From positions 3,286,001 through 3,350,000 of the forward strand of contig JACTVC010000003.1 of the NCBI GenBank assembly GCA_018417955.1: a stretch of DNA of 64,000 bases, in the 5' to 3' direction. The notes below the pieces were generated by a model. The model was not told where the DNA came from. It saw only the letters and a program-made list of their open reading frames with translations, and searched no databases. Within the stretch, counting starts at the first letter, position 1. Every line of letters begins with the position of its first letter. This document shows, one piece after another, positions 21,201-34,228 of this stretch. The translations under genes and the position numbers were made by a program. This DNA comes from Laccaria trichodermophora. Its lineage: Eukaryota; Basidiomycota; Agaricomycetes; Agaricales; Hydnangiaceae.

Positions 21201-24200
21201 GATGAGCGTGGCATCGCCCGAATGAACACCTGCATTTTCCACATGCTCTGAGATGTAGTGCATAACCATCTTTCCATCCTTCGCCACGGCATCCATCTCG
21301 ATCTCTTTGGCCTGTTCGATGTACTTGGAGATGACGACAGGATGATCTCGCGATACCTCAGCAGCTTGGGTCAAGTAGTTCGCCAAATCATCACTTGTAG
21401 ACACGACGTTCATGGCAGCGCCGGAAAGAACGTAGGAGGGGCGGACGAGGACGGGATAACCAACAGCCTGGCAGAAACTAGAAGCATCCTCAAAACTGGT
21501 GAGCTCCTTCCACAAGGGCTGGTCAACACCAATTTCATCGAGGAGCCGAGAGAACTTGAATCGATTTTCGGCAGTATCGATCATCTCGGGTGAGGTCCCG
21601 TAAATCTTCACGTTCTGGCGATGTAAAGGCAGGGCAATGTTGTTTGGCGTTTGACCACCCATAGATAGGATGACACCGCGTGATTGTTCCGTGTCGTAAA
21701 TGTCGAGGATGGTCTCCAAGCTAATATTCTCGAAGTACAACCTATCGGCCTCGTCGTAATCAGTGCTGACAGTTTCGGGGTTGTAGTTGACCATGACAGT
21801 CTGAAGGCCTTGATCACGAAGGGTGCGGATGGCACGGACCGCGCACCAATCAAATTCAACAGAGGAGCCAATGCGATAGACGCCTGAGCCTAAAACCATG
21901 ACACCCCTCTCGTTAAACTCGACATCATGCTCAACGGCGTTGTAGGTGGTGTACAAGTAGTTGGTAAAGGCCGGGAATTCCGCAGCCACGGTATCAATTT
22001 GTTTGACGAATGGAGCGATTCCCGCTTCTTGGCGGAGTCTTCGAACGGCAAGCTCAGTCGAGCTGATGCAAGTAGCAATTTGACGATCCGAGAAACCGTA
22101 TTGCTTCGATTGTCGAAGTAGGTCTGATGATAGATTCGAAGCGTTGCAAGTTCTATGGGTTGAACCTATCAGATAGAAAGAGATTAAAGATCACAGTCGA
22201 CTCACGAAAGACATTGTTCCAGCTTGAAGATGTTTTGGAGCTTGTTCAAGAACCATTTATCGATGTTCGTCATCTGCCATATTTTGTCGACGCTATAGCC
22301 ACGATGGAAGGCCGTTGATATAGCAAAGACCCGTTTATCCGTAGGGTTGACGAGCTCCTCATCAATATACTCCACAAAATCATTCTGGCCAAACCAAGGT
22401 AAGAATCAGAAGGATATAATGTACAGAACGAAAGCTCACTTTAGCAAATCCAGAAAACTGATCATCTATCGCACGAATCGCTTTTTGGAACGTTTCTTCA
22501 AATGTGCGGCCGATGCTCATAACCTCGCCGACACTCTTCATGCTGCTGCTTAGAAGACGACTGACGCGGTTGAACTTTTTCAGATCCCAGCGAGGAATCT
22601 TGACGACCACGTAGTCCAAACTTGGCTCGAAGCAGGCACTGGTGACTTTAGTGACGGAGTTCTTGATCTCGTTGAGTGGTATCCCAAGGCCAAGCTTAGC
22701 AGCGATAAAAGCGAGGGGGTATCCAGTGGCTTTGGAGGCCAGGGCGGACGAACGGGATAGTCGAGCGTTAACCTAGAATTCATCATAGTTTAGACGACGA
22801 CAAGACTGTCCTTCTTGATGTGATACTCACCTCGATAATGCAGTATTCTTGAGACGTGGGATTGAGAGCGTACTGGATGTTACATTCCCCAACTACACCC
22901 AAATGGCGGATGACGTTGATTGCCGTCGTTCGCAACATGTTATAGTCCGAATCTGACAGCGTTTGGGATGGAGCGACAACGATGGAATCGCCAGTGTGGA
23001 TCCCGAGTGGATCAAAGTTCTGTGGAATAAGAGGGGACTCGTATAATCACGACCCGAAACAGAAGTAAAAAGGCGTACCTCCATGTTGCAAACGGTGATA
23101 CAGTTATCTCTGCAATCACGGACAACCTCATACTCAATCTCCTTCCAGCCTTTCATGCTCTTCTCAACCAGTACTTGAGGACTAGTTGCGAATGCTTTGG
23201 TACAGAGAGCGCGCAGCTGATCCTCATCCTGAGCAAATCCAGATCCAAGACCACCTAGTGCGTACGCAGCACGAACGATGACGGGGAAACCAATGGCTTT
23301 CGCAGCAGCCACCGCGTCATCCGAGTTAGTCGCCGTACAGCTCTCGGCGCACTTCTCGCCAATCTCCTCCATGGCGGAAGCGAACAGCTGCCTGTCCTCC
23401 GTGGTGATAATCGTCTCAATGGGAGTGCCCAAAACCTGAACACCGAGCTCAGCAAACTCGTCCTTCAGCTTGATCCCGACGTTCAGAGCTGTCTGGCCAC
23501 CGAAAGTTACGTAGATTCCATCAGGTTTCTCGAATTTAATGATTTTTCGAACAAACTCGGGAGTCACGGGCAAAAAGTAGACTTTGTCCGCCAACCCTTT
23601 CGATGTCGCGATGGTGGCGATGTTAGGATTGACCATAATAGTGTAAATTCCCTCCTCCTTGAGGGCCTTGATGGCTTGCGAACCGGAGTAGTCGAATTCA
23701 CCTGCTTGACCGATGGACAAGCCGCCTGAGCCAAGGATGATGACCTTGCTTACTTTGGCGCGAGGAACACGTCTGGCATTATCTTCCTTGTTGCCCCCAG
23801 GCATTTGGAGGGGCGCCGTAGATCCTGTGGCAGCACAGTCCTCAACGTTCTTAATGAAAACGTCGAAAAGGAATTCGGTATCGCGAGGACCGGCATTTGA
23901 CTCGGGATGGAATTGAACAGAGAAGAAGGGCTTGGTTTCGCAATATATGCCCTCATTGCTCTGGTCGTTGGCGTTCGTAAAGAGTGGCTTCCAGCCGGAG
24001 GGAAGAGTGTCGGTGTCAACCTGGAAACCGTGGTTTTGGCTGGTAATATAGCACCTGCCGGAAAGAGCGTCGGTACATGGGATGTTGTGGCCGCGATTGC
24101 CGTATTTCATTTTTGAAGTCGTAGCGCCAGCAGCTAACGCCATGAGCTGGTGGCCTAAACAGATGCCAAAGATGGGGAAGACGCCTCCTTCCATGGCCTT

Positions 24201-25217
24201 GGCAAGTCGTGTGATGGTGGTTTTGACCATGGCGGGGTCGCCAGGTCCATTTGAAATGAAGATTCCGTCGTACGGTTCAGAGTCTGAGAGAAAATCATAG
24301 TCCCATGGCACAACCTTGAGTTCAACACCTCGTTTAACGAAGCAGCGAATCTGGTTGTGTTTCATCCCAACGTCGATCGCAATTACGCGTAGTGGACGAC
24401 CGGAGGGATGAAGTCGGGCTTTTGTCGTAGCTTTATAAAGCTTTGGGGCAGCAATGGAGACTGCTGCGACCAAATTTTGTTCGTTAGGGTTGCTGAAGGC
24501 AATGTCCAAATATTCTTCTCGCCAAGGGTAGGGAGTCGATGGGACCGAGGGAAGGGCTTGTTTTAAGAAGTCGAAAGGGCGGGGACGATTAAGTCGCGTT
24601 CCTTCTGCGCGAGCTAGGACTTTTCCCAGCAGAGACCCTTTCTCCCTGATCCTTTTGGTGAGAGCACGGGTATCGACGCCGAAAAGGGCAGGTACGCCGC
24701 TCTCCTTCAACCATGCTCCAAGTGAGGATTCCGCAAGGAAGTGGCTGAAATCTTCTGAGTAAGAGCCGACAATTAGCGCAGCAATATGGATACGAGAAGA
24801 TTCGAATTCTTTTGGAAGTTCATTTAGAGGTGATTTGCGAGAGGGTACTCCATAATTCCCCTGGAGAGGGTATGTCAGAACGAGGATCTGACCCTCATAA
24901 GAGGGGTCAGTCAGCGACTCTGTGTACCCGACCATACCTGCCAAAGTATATGAGCGGCCGCAGACGTCCAAGTTTGATGCGTTCGACTTACCAGTCTGGA
25001 AGACACACTCGCCCGCGATGCTCTTCCCCTCGGCACCAAAGCTAAAGCCTCGGTAGGCAGTTCCGTCGATTAGTTCGAGGATGCCGTCTAAATGAGTCTT
25101 TTCGTGGTCACCCATAGGTGGTGCGGTGACTGGCGATGCAGGCATGTTCGCGTATGCACTGGGCATACGAGACAAGACTGGGCGAACGGGCGTATCCAGG
25201 AGATTGGAAGAAGGCAT
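18215..25217 (-). CDS. URA2: URA2: carbamoyl-phosphate synthase / aspartate transcarbamoylase fusion
   Basis: First two steps of pyrimidine synthesis: glutamine, bicarbonate and ATP to carbamoyl phosphate, then carbamoyl aspartate. Seven exons: 25217-23079, 23019-22831, 22772-22440, 22384-22206, 22152-20622, 20569-18710, 18658-18215; 2,224 aa, close to yeast Ura2. In order: glutamine amidotransferase with FGICLGHQ (Cys nucleophile) and QFHPES; CPSase N half from [20 protein letters not shown]; CPSase C half from [19 protein letters not shown]; an allosteric region; a dihydroorotase-like domain without the zinc-binding His motif ([15 protein letters not shown]), as in other fungi; and ATCase with [20 protein letters not shown] and MHPLPRV. 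Fungal Ura2 is inhibited by UTP. The start is the ATG before [16 protein letters not shown] decayed copy of part of the ATCase segment lies at 3,391-3,539. Confidence 0.97.
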
Positions 25218-25395
25218 TATGTCTTTTTCAAAAGGTAAAGAGAGGCGTCTTCCTCCTACCCCGAATTGACTGTGAATTCGATTGGGAGGAAGAGAAGAAG
25301 CACAAAATATTCCAAGATTAGATATCCAAAATTCTCTCTTTGTACTTGTGTGGCATCAATCGATCATTTACTATTCTTAGCATTGCCATCCTCAT

Positions 25396-26949
25396 CTAAC
25401 TTCCAGCAACATACGCCGGAACCATACTTTTAGATTCGTCGTTTGCAGAAGAATCCATAGACAAGCTGGTAGAAACTTTTGGCGATTGAAGCAACACCAG
25501 CTCAGTACGAGCGTTGAAACGTTCAGGTACAGGCACGCGTGGCGGACACCAGAAGTTTGGCAGACATAAGTCGCATAACGACGCTAGCTCTTGGCTAGTC
25601 CTTCTAGGTTCTAGCTTCTTCTATGGACAACGTAAGTCATCAAGGTACGACGATTCTGTCGATCGCAGGAAATACTGATCATGGAAATGAAATCATGTGC
25701 ATGGAAGGATTGTAACCCAACTTGTAGACGGTACATCCTCACACATACGAATGCTGACTCCTAGAAAACTCCTCATTATCCCAAGTATTCAAAAAGAAGA
25801 ATCAGAATTTTATGTCTTGAACTGCCTGAGCTGTGGGAGGCAATAAGAAAACACCGAAGAAGAGAATTCTGCAGGCAGGTATGTCACCTGGATGTCATCC
25901 CTGCCACGAGAAGCCGCAGATGTGCGAATACAGTGCATACCGGCTTAAAATGTCGGCTTTGTGTTTGGGGTTTCGGGCTGGTTTCGGGTCTTGGGTTTGG
26001 GCAATGGGCACCATTCGAGGGTGCAACCGAGTACCATTCGAGGGTACAACCGAGTGAACGCCTGACAGTCCAGACGCCTTAATGCATGTAAAGGTTGTAC
26101 GAAAGGTCGGGAGGAACCGAGAGGGTCTATCATCAAAATTCCTAACTTAAGTCCCGAGCGCCATGGTATCTGCTCAAAGAAAAACTGTTGAGAAATTCTT
26201 CGTCCAATGATATTGAATTTACCTAAAGGTAGTTCATAAAGCGCTTGAACGCCTTATAGCATTACAGAGTAACCTCCATATTGTTCAGCGCCTTCATCCA
26301 GCGGTGTGGAAATCCTGGAATAACGGAAAGGCAGCTCCATCTCGAGATCCGCACCACTGCCTCAGCTGTCACGAGTTCCACGGAGGCATTGATATTGTGA
26401 AAGACAGGCACGATGACTCCCGAAGACTGGGAAGGAAGACCTAAAACCAGCACGCGGCCGATTGTTTGCGGAGAAGGCAGCCGATGAGTTGGGCTTCGGG
26501 ATTTTCTGAAGCCATGTATTGCCTGTCTTCCTAGACAAAGAGAAATGCTTTCGAATGTTACACAGCTGTTCTCGCCATACGGAAGAAGGACCAAGTCTTT
26601 CCCGAATCAAAGTCCCTTCTCTGAGTTCATAGCCAAGTGCACGCAACAGGAGCACGGCGAAGTCGCGAGCAGAAAATTCCTCTGCTGGCACTGGTTCCAT
26701 ATTCAGCGAGACCCAAAGTCCTTGGCAGTTTGTTGGTGTTGCCGTCAGAAGCATTGATATCGCCGCGCTGCTATATGGCCAGGGGTCGTGTGTCAAAAGC
26801 CAAAGGTTCTGTGATTGTGGCATGACCAAAACGCAGTAGACTACTAGAAACTGTAGGTGGCTCGTTAGCATTGAAACTAAACACAGAATTAGGAGATCGT
26901 CTGTCGTACACTGCGCTACGGTCGGATCGTGGTTGATGGCGTTCAGCAA
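25396..26949 (-). CDS. Unresolved spliced gene (tentative)
   Basis: I do not recognise the product. The clearest coding exon is at about 25,396-25,630: it reads RRTSQELASLCDLCLPNFWC, then PPRVPVPERFNARTELVLLQ, and ends VPAYVAGS before a stop, with a tag acceptor upstream. Longer open frames lie upstream on the same strand at 26,262-26,949 (for example VPAEEFSARDFAVLLLRALG), but I could not join them. It would lie in tandem with URA2, about 180 bp upstream of its start. Alternatively only the 3' exon is real, or the gene is degraded. Confidence 0.3.
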
Positions 26950-28330
26950 GAATTAACATGTCACGTGTCCGCGTCATCCCCTTCAAGTTCGTCCGAGTCA
27001 AACTCTTCAACTTGCATCAAGTACATGCAGATTAATTGCTTTCAATGAAAACGGAAGGTAAGCATAAGCATCCCCGTTTTCAAGACTCTAATGCTCAACG
27101 TCTGGTGGATTTTGCATCACAGTCGATGTTGTCTGAAGCCTTCGTTTATGGAACAACCGTTACAGAACTCAATAGATAACCAGCTAGCGAACATTTGAGT
27201 CTTTCCGCGATTACTGTAAGTACGTACATGGTATCTCATATTTCTGGATATGACACTAAAATCTTAAATAGATAATCGACAACCGTCCACTGGTCCAACA
27301 ACATGGATCTTGGCTTGGCCCCAGGACATTCATCTGTCCTGGAGCCCCATTCAACGTCTGAACACAATATCAGGGCATGAACTGTGCACATAAGGTGTAC
27401 GCGTAAAGACTCACCGACAACATCCGCACGTCAGACAATCAAAGATCGTCGCAATGAAATTGAATATCCCTGGACACATTTCGTTACTCAGTAAGTGACA
27501 CGCCGTTTCTTCAAATCCACTCACATCCGATAAAACACTCCAGGCACCCAGCGATACTCGCCACGATGCACATGACGGAGTCTCCGATACATTCAAATAT
27601 TCCTGTGAAAACGTCCACCTGGCTCAGGACAGTTCAACCCAAGGGAGCGACCGGCTAGTGTACTTACCTTCGATACATGAAACTATACACCTATATCAAT
27701 ACGGTAAGTCTTTCCATTCCTTGGGCTTGAGAGCGCCACTCACCCCATAACTTGTTTCTACAGACGGTCCTAGACGGGAAGGGGAACTATGGGAGATTGG
27801 CTAGGGCGCTCTTATGGCTCCCTTTATCCATGCTCGAAGCGAGATGACGTCGCTGAGTTATGACGCCATGATGGAAGGATTGGATTTGGCTTTTTGGTAT
27901 CATGTGTTCGCACCTTTTTGGTTTTGATACTTGCAATCTGTACACTTGACATTGGCCCACACACGACTACCTACCTAATCACCTCCTTGAGCTTGATCTA
28001 GGTCTCTAATTTACTGAAGCCAAGGACGGCTCCATCTATCTCTCCATCGTGGGTAGTCGCCGTTCATTGCGCACTAAGAAAAGTTCAGAATCTCTGACAC
28101 TATACGGACCGACAGCACAAGGATATTACTGGCAGGGACGCGAGCAACGAGCGAATCATCAAATTTAATCCACAGATAACTAAGAGAGTAGGAAAACAGG
28201 AAAATTCATCAAAACGTGCTGGTATTGTAAGGTGGTCGTAGACTGGGGGCCGAGAAGGAGTAAGGTGAGGGGGATATACGAGGTACGTAATTTTCGTAAG
28301 GGGCGACTGGGAGGACGAGAGTCTAGAAGT
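26950..28330. other. Gene-poor stretch
   Basis: No gene I can support. A few short open stretches around 27,400-27,680 look weakly coding but cannot be joined. 28,180-28,330 is probably beta-tubulin 3' UTR. Confidence 0.35.
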
Positions 28331-30252
28331 TTACTGCTCTTCCTCGACGGGGAGCTCCTCCTCGTACTCGCCTTCCTCCTCAACACTAGTAAAGCAATGA
28401 TGAGATGATGTTTCTATCAATGACATGGAGACTCACGTGGCATCCTGGTATTGTTGGTACTCGGCAACCAAATCCTGCATGTTGGACTCGGCCTCAGTGA
28501 ACTAGGAGAGTGTGAGTCAGAAGCACAACAGCGGAGACCACAAGCAAGTTTACCTCCATCTCGTCCATACCCTCCTGTGTATACCAATGCAAGAAAGCCT
28601 TCCTCTTGAACATCGCAGTGAACTGGTCACTGACACGCTTGAACAACTCCTGAATGGCGGTGGAGTTACCAAGGAAGGTGACGGCCATCTTGAGCCCACG
28701 AGGAGGAATGTCGCACTGAGCGGTGAGCACGTTGTTGGGGATCCATTCGACAAAGTAGGCAGAGTTCTTGTTCTGAACGTTTTGCATTTGTTCCTCCACC
28801 TCCTTCATGGAGACCTTACCACGGAAGACGGCAGCGACCTGTAATCATCGCAGTGAGTAAAACCTTGGAGATACATAAAGGCAGACGAACAGTGAGGTAT
28901 CGTCCGTGCCTGGGGTCTGAGGCAGCCATCATGTTCTTGGCATCGAACATTTGTTGGGTGAGCTCGGGCACTGTCACGGCACGGTATTGCTGGCTGCCAC
29001 GAGCCGTCAAGGGGGCGAAACCAGTCATGAAGAAGTGAAGACGAGGGAAAGGAACTGCAAGAATGATCAGGGCATGCACATATGGGGGTCAATCAACGCA
29101 CCCATGTTGACAGCGAGCTTCCTCAAATCTGAGTTGAGTTGACCAGGGAACCGCAGGCAAGTTGTGATACCAGACATGACGATCGAGACCAAGTGGTTGA
29201 GGTCACCATATGTTGGTGTCGACAACTTGAGGGTCCTGAAGCAGATATCGTAGAGGGCTTCGTTGTCAATGCAGAAGGTTTCGTCGGAGTTCTCGACAAG
29301 TTGATGGACGGAGAGAGTGGCGTTATAAGGCTAAGAAAGACGGAAAAGTTAGAGCAGGCAGACCTAGAGGAAGCTGTAATTACCTCGACGACGGTGTCCG
29401 ACACTTTGGGACTGGGTACAACAGAGTATGTGCACATCATTCTGTCGGGATACTCCTCGCGGATTTTTGAGATCAGGAGGGTACCCATACCAGCACCAGT
29501 TCCACCACCGAGTGAGTGGGTGATTTGGAAACCTGTCACGTGGCAAGTTAGGAAATGGTTGTTATTCAGGAGACAATGACATACCCTGCAGGCAATCGGT
29601 GCCCTCGGCCTCCTTACGAACGACATCAAGAACAGAGTCAACGAGCTCAGCTCCTTCTGTGTAATCTGTGGGTGGACGATGTCAGCACTGATTATCACAT
29701 GGGTTGATCGATCTGGGACGGGGAATTCAAAAAGACGCGTCGAACGCGAGGAAAAGGAGGCAAGGATGCCTAGGCCGCATCCCACAAAGAACAAGAATGA
29801 TCTGACTCACGTCCTTTCGCCCAGTTGTTTCCCGCACCACTCTGCCCGAACACGAAGTTGTCGGGGCGGAAAAGACCACCGAGGGGTCCTGATCGCACCG
29901 AATCCATCGTTCCGGGCTCCAGGTCAACCAGGACAGCGCGGGGAACGTATTTGTTGGCACCGATCTCATTGTAGTAGACCGAAATGCGTTCAAGTTGGAG
30001 GTCGTTATTCCCCTTGTAGAGACCGTCCCGCTCGATGCCGTGCTCGTCAGAGACAACTTCCCAGAATTTGGCACCTAAAGGAAAAGAGGCAATGGTGATT
30101 AGAATCTGCCAGCCTCGCCACTGATACAAGGTAATGTACCAATTTGGTTACCGCACTGTCATTGATGAAAACACGAGGCCGTCAGAAGATTGTAAAACGG
30201 GCAGCTAGATGGTACTGACCTGGCCGGTCTGCAAGTGGACGATTTCACGCAT
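28331..30252 (-). CDS. TUB2: Beta-tubulin
   Basis: Beta subunit of the alpha/beta-tubulin dimer of microtubules; binds exchangeable GTP. The start exon [11 protein letters not shown] (30,252-30,220) is followed by a 16-nt micro-exon (30,155-30,140) completing CGNQIG. Then come [36 protein letters not shown], the joined [17 protein letters not shown], the tubulin GTP-binding signature [65 protein letters not shown], and [20 protein letters not shown]. The acidic tail is [17 protein letters not shown]. About nine short introns have normal borders. At the benzimidazole sites, Glu198 and Phe200 are present and residue 167 is Tyr ([10 protein letters not shown]), which I take as ordinary for basidiomycetes. 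Confidence 0.97.
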
Positions 30253-32663
30253 GCTGAACGAAGAAAGTCAGCGATTTGAAACGTGGCTCAAAAGTGGTAC
30301 GACAAAGCCCAACGCGACAATAAGAGCGCGTCTTGAACGACACGAAGCCGTAGACTGCCAGCGACGCGCTGCACAATGATATGGACGATGGGTGTACTCA
30401 CATTATGGATTAAGTGGAGAGAAGAGGAGGGGTATTGTCGTTCAAGGGGTTGGATTGAACACGAAGACAAGAAAACGTCCTCAAGTTCGGGCAAAGGGTG
30501 AACCTAAATGTTCAAACTCAGTTTGACACTCCGGGTGGCGCGTGCACTTGTTGCCCCTGTTCCCTATTTTCGAATATTTTACGTACAGGGCAAGCCTCCA
30601 TACCACAAGCAATTCATCTGTCGCGTACATATCAAGGAGCGCGACATTACGGGAGGCCTCAATTCAAAGAACCACGGAATGACCCGGGTCTGCGTGCAGT
30701 ACCTCAGTAAAACACATCTCCCGCAAATATTCAACAGCCGATCGAACATAACGCCTTCCCTGCTGCTCAGCGCTCATTCTCCACCCCTCTGAATTACGTT
30801 CAAGCAATATACGTGAAGGCCCCGATTAACCGGCACTTATCAGGTCCATTTCGAATATATTTAAACGCCGTTCTCCTCGTCACCTCGCCAGGACACTCCA
30901 GTTATTTAAAGGCAACGTTGGGGAATATCCAACCCCTCTTACTTACGGCTTTTCGTGCACTGCGATGGTGTGATAGCGCAAAGGATGGCACAGTTTGTTA
31001 TAACCGAAAATCCAAGATCCATGAAATAATTAGATCTAGTGCATTTACTGGCCATGGCCCATCCCACTCGTCTAATGTTCAATAAAACAAGAAGCAAGCC
31101 ATCTTTACTATTTTTCTCACAGGCAAGCCAGCCGCACGAGAGAGCAGAGTCTGTGATGGCGGTCATAAAAATGGCGAAAGCGTTATTCAACTTTGAAGAA
31201 CCGACCACACGTTACGGACCACCTCCCGTGAAATATTTATTCCTGTGAAGCTGTCAGGAATAAATGACTTGTCTGAGAGCCATAAATGACTAACGATTAT
31301 AATCTCTAAAGGTATTTTCATCCAGGCTCTGGCGAGAAATACCGCAGCCTCGTTCTGCAAACAAAATAAACGAGCTGCGAGGTCAGACAGTCAAAGCCGA
31401 GTAGTTATTGAATTATATAGCAGGGCGGCACACATGAACTTAGACGCAGAAAGCATGGTCGGCTCGTCAATATGCTTCATCGCGTGGTTCCTCGATTTCC
31501 TGACGGCCAAGTCGATGACCCAGGCGAAGACTTTGCTTTCTAGTATTATGGATCGAGAGGCTCTTTTCCAGCACTGGTGATGACTGGCGTTCTCAACGTC
31601 TGAATGTTCTTCAGAATTTTATAATCTGAGAAACAATTTCAGTCTGAGAAAGAGAGATCTTTCAAACCAACTCCTCATTGAAACCGACTTCATCAGGTAG
31701 TAAAAAGTCGACTGCTTCTATGCCATACGCCAAAGGTTATCCAACCCGGCCATCGCGAAGGAAGAAAATTGGCGGAGCTACAGTTTTTGAAACTATCGAT
31801 CTATGAGGGTGGTTGCAGAAATCGTGATGAAGCGCGTTTCATATTCTCTTCGGGTGCTCCAGAATTTTATTATTCGCACAACAGTTTCTACGGTGTCAGA
31901 GCATTAATAGGATCATTACTTAAAAACAGCCTCCTTTATCATAGGATAAAATAACTCAACTGGTTCAGGGTGGTAATTTATAACTGAAAGCGACCAACTT
32001 GAGAGTTGCGCGAAAGCGGATGTAATGGAGTTGCCAAAAAAAAAACCCAGTGCTGTTGAGAGAGTTAGGAGACGGGAACACCTGGTGGTTTGCAAGAACA
32101 GAAGATGTCGGATCTTCACAATTTCTTTCAAAAGTCTTCCACGAATATACGACAAGATAACAAGAAGAGCCGTTACTTAGCATCGGTCGGAGCCGGGTCG
32201 CCTTTTGACACTACGACGTATTTGGCCTTACGTCTGCGAAGGCACCCGAAAGGTCTGTCCACCTGAAGGAATGAGATTAGCAACGAGGTGTTTTTAATAT
32301 ACAGCTCGATCAACCAGCCCGAGGATCGGTTGAACAGCTGGGGTGTCGAAAGTTGCAAGGTGATTTCAAAGGTAGAAACTTCAATAACGCAGTGACTTGA
32401 CGATCGTCCAGATGCAGAAGGTCAGAAACGTGAAGCCACATTTTTGAAGAACAAACCGGCAATCCTATACTGCTTTCTATGGTGGTGAGAGTTGAAACGT
32501 TGACTGTTTGTCGTTGGCGGGAGCTGTCGGGCCGGGATGCCGTTCCCCATGTGATTTAGTCATTTGTGCTCGGACGGAACCAAATACCCGCACCGTTCAA
32601 CTCCCGAGCCCATCCGCCCCCGCCGCTCATATAGACCTACACCCTCATCGTACACATCCACAA
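30253..32663. promoter_or_regulatory. Long divergent spacer between beta-tubulin and FBP1
   Basis: 2.4 kb without a supported gene. A minus-strand open stretch near 32,176-32,360 ending RRRKAKYVVVSKGDPAPTDAK, with a hydrophobic stretch upstream (GFTFLTFCIWTIVKSL, about 32,390-32,440), might be a small spliced membrane protein, but I could not connect the exons. CT-rich sequence just before 32,664 is probably the FBP1 promoter and 5' UTR. Confidence 0.4.
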
Positions 32664-34001
32664 ATGGCTTCAGAAGAAACCCCCAACGTCGACCTCATCA
32701 CTCTTACCCGGTATGCGCGCGTTCGAAATACCCGGATTACGCGATTCTGATGTTTCATAACTAGACATGTTCTTAGCGATCAACTGCGCTTGGGCTCGAC
32801 GGCGACGGGAGATCTGACGTTGTTGCTGACTGCCATCCAAGTGACGTCTAAATTTATTGCCACCAATGTACGGAAGGCTCGGCTCATCAACTTGTAAGTG
32901 TCACGAATTCCAGGGGGTTTTATCTGACACCCATCCGTAGGGTTGGTCTGGCGGGCGAGACGAATGTGCAAGGGGAGGAACAGAAGAAGCTCGACGTGCT
33001 TTCAAATGATATCATGGTCAACGCCCTGCGCGCTTCTGGAAAAACAGCCGTTCTCGTATCTGAAGAGCTAGACGACGCAATCATAATTGAAGATGGGTAC
33101 AAGGGTAAATACTGCGTGGTCTTTGATCCTCTGGATGGTAGCAGTAACATCGACGCTGGTGTCAACATCGGCACGATCTTTGGCATCTACAAAGTGGTGA
33201 GTTTAAGATCGTTTTCTTCTCGATAACATCAGATGAATTTAACCCGCATGTGAAGAGACCAGACTCCGCTGGGACTATAGAAGATGTCCTCAGACCCGGC
33301 AGCGAGATGGTGGCTGCTGGTTATACCATGCAAGCTTAATACCTGCAATACATGTGAATGCCACTAATGTTGGATTAGGTATGGATCCTCTGCAAATCTC
33401 GTTCTTTCAACTGGATCAGGGGTCAATGGGTACACTCTTGATGCATCGCTCGGAGAGTTCATCCTTACCCATCCTAACGTACGTTTATTCTCTCTCACCA
33501 AGTCTCACATATTGATTTCATCTAGATCACCATACCACCTCGGGGGAAAATATATTCCTTCAATGAAGGAAACGCCATGTACTTCCACCCACCAGTGACT
33601 GCCTACCTCAAATCTATCAAATTCCCGGCGCCTCCAAAATCGCCTTACAGTGCCCGGTACATCGGGTCAATGGTAGCCGACGTCCACCGCACCCTTCTCT
33701 ACGGCGGGATTTTCGGTTACCCGAACGATAAGAAGAGCAAGAGTGGGAAATTGCGGCTGCTATACGAGGCGTTCCCCATGGCTTATCTGACAGAACAGGT
33801 TCGCCTTTGCCCTCCCTTCGCAGCCATTGACCCTTTCTCATTCTTTACTTACAGGCGGGGGGAATTGCGACGACCGGAACAAAACGGATTCTTGACATTG
33901 TACCGACTAGTATTCATGAGCGATGCCCTGTGTTTCTAGGCAGCAAAGATGACGTCCAGGATTTGATGAAGTTTTACAAGGAGACGCCGTTGGAAGGGTA
34001 G
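32664..34001 (+). CDS. FBP1: Fructose-1,6-bisphosphatase
   Basis: Gluconeogenic enzyme removing the 1-phosphate of fructose 1,6-bisphosphate. Exons 32664-32710, 32765-32893, 32941-33196, 33256-33329, 33379-33478, 33526-33798 and 33855-34001 give a protein of the usual length (about 340 aa). Seen: [40 protein letters not shown], the metal-binding VSEELDD, the signature [23 protein letters not shown], and the substrate site [20 protein letters not shown]. The C-terminus is [20 protein letters not shown] and a final [10 protein letters not shown]. The intron at 33,330-33,378 uses a GC donor (gcaagc); it is the only way to join GYTM to YGSSAN. The last donor (gttcgc) is also unusual. The enzyme is typically glucose-repressed and inhibited by AMP and fructose 2,6-bisphosphate. 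Confidence 0.96.
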
Positions 34002-34228
34002 ATGTTGATATTTATAGGAAAAGACGGAATAGACTTTTGTACCACTAAATGAATAGGTCATGCGTGCCAGTTCCGACGGGTAGTTCAGGACGCAGTGAGC
34101 TTAAGCGACGAGTTCTACAATTTTTTCGTTGCACAGGTTATCGACATTCGATTGCAATTGAAGACACGGAGCTCGTATAGTTGTTACATAAAAGTACAAA
34201 AAAGTGAACGCCCCCTTAGGCCTCAAGT

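Noticed and set aside
29400..29450. Tyr at beta-tubulin position 167 as a benzimidazole-resistance change
   Set aside because: Tyr here is, to my knowledge, common in basidiomycete beta-tubulins; positions 198 and 200 are the sensitive type.
32173..32358. Small minus-strand protein ending KYVVVSKGDPAPTDAK
   Set aside because: Looks somewhat coding, but I could not identify the family or join it to an upstream exon; mentioned only in the spacer entry.
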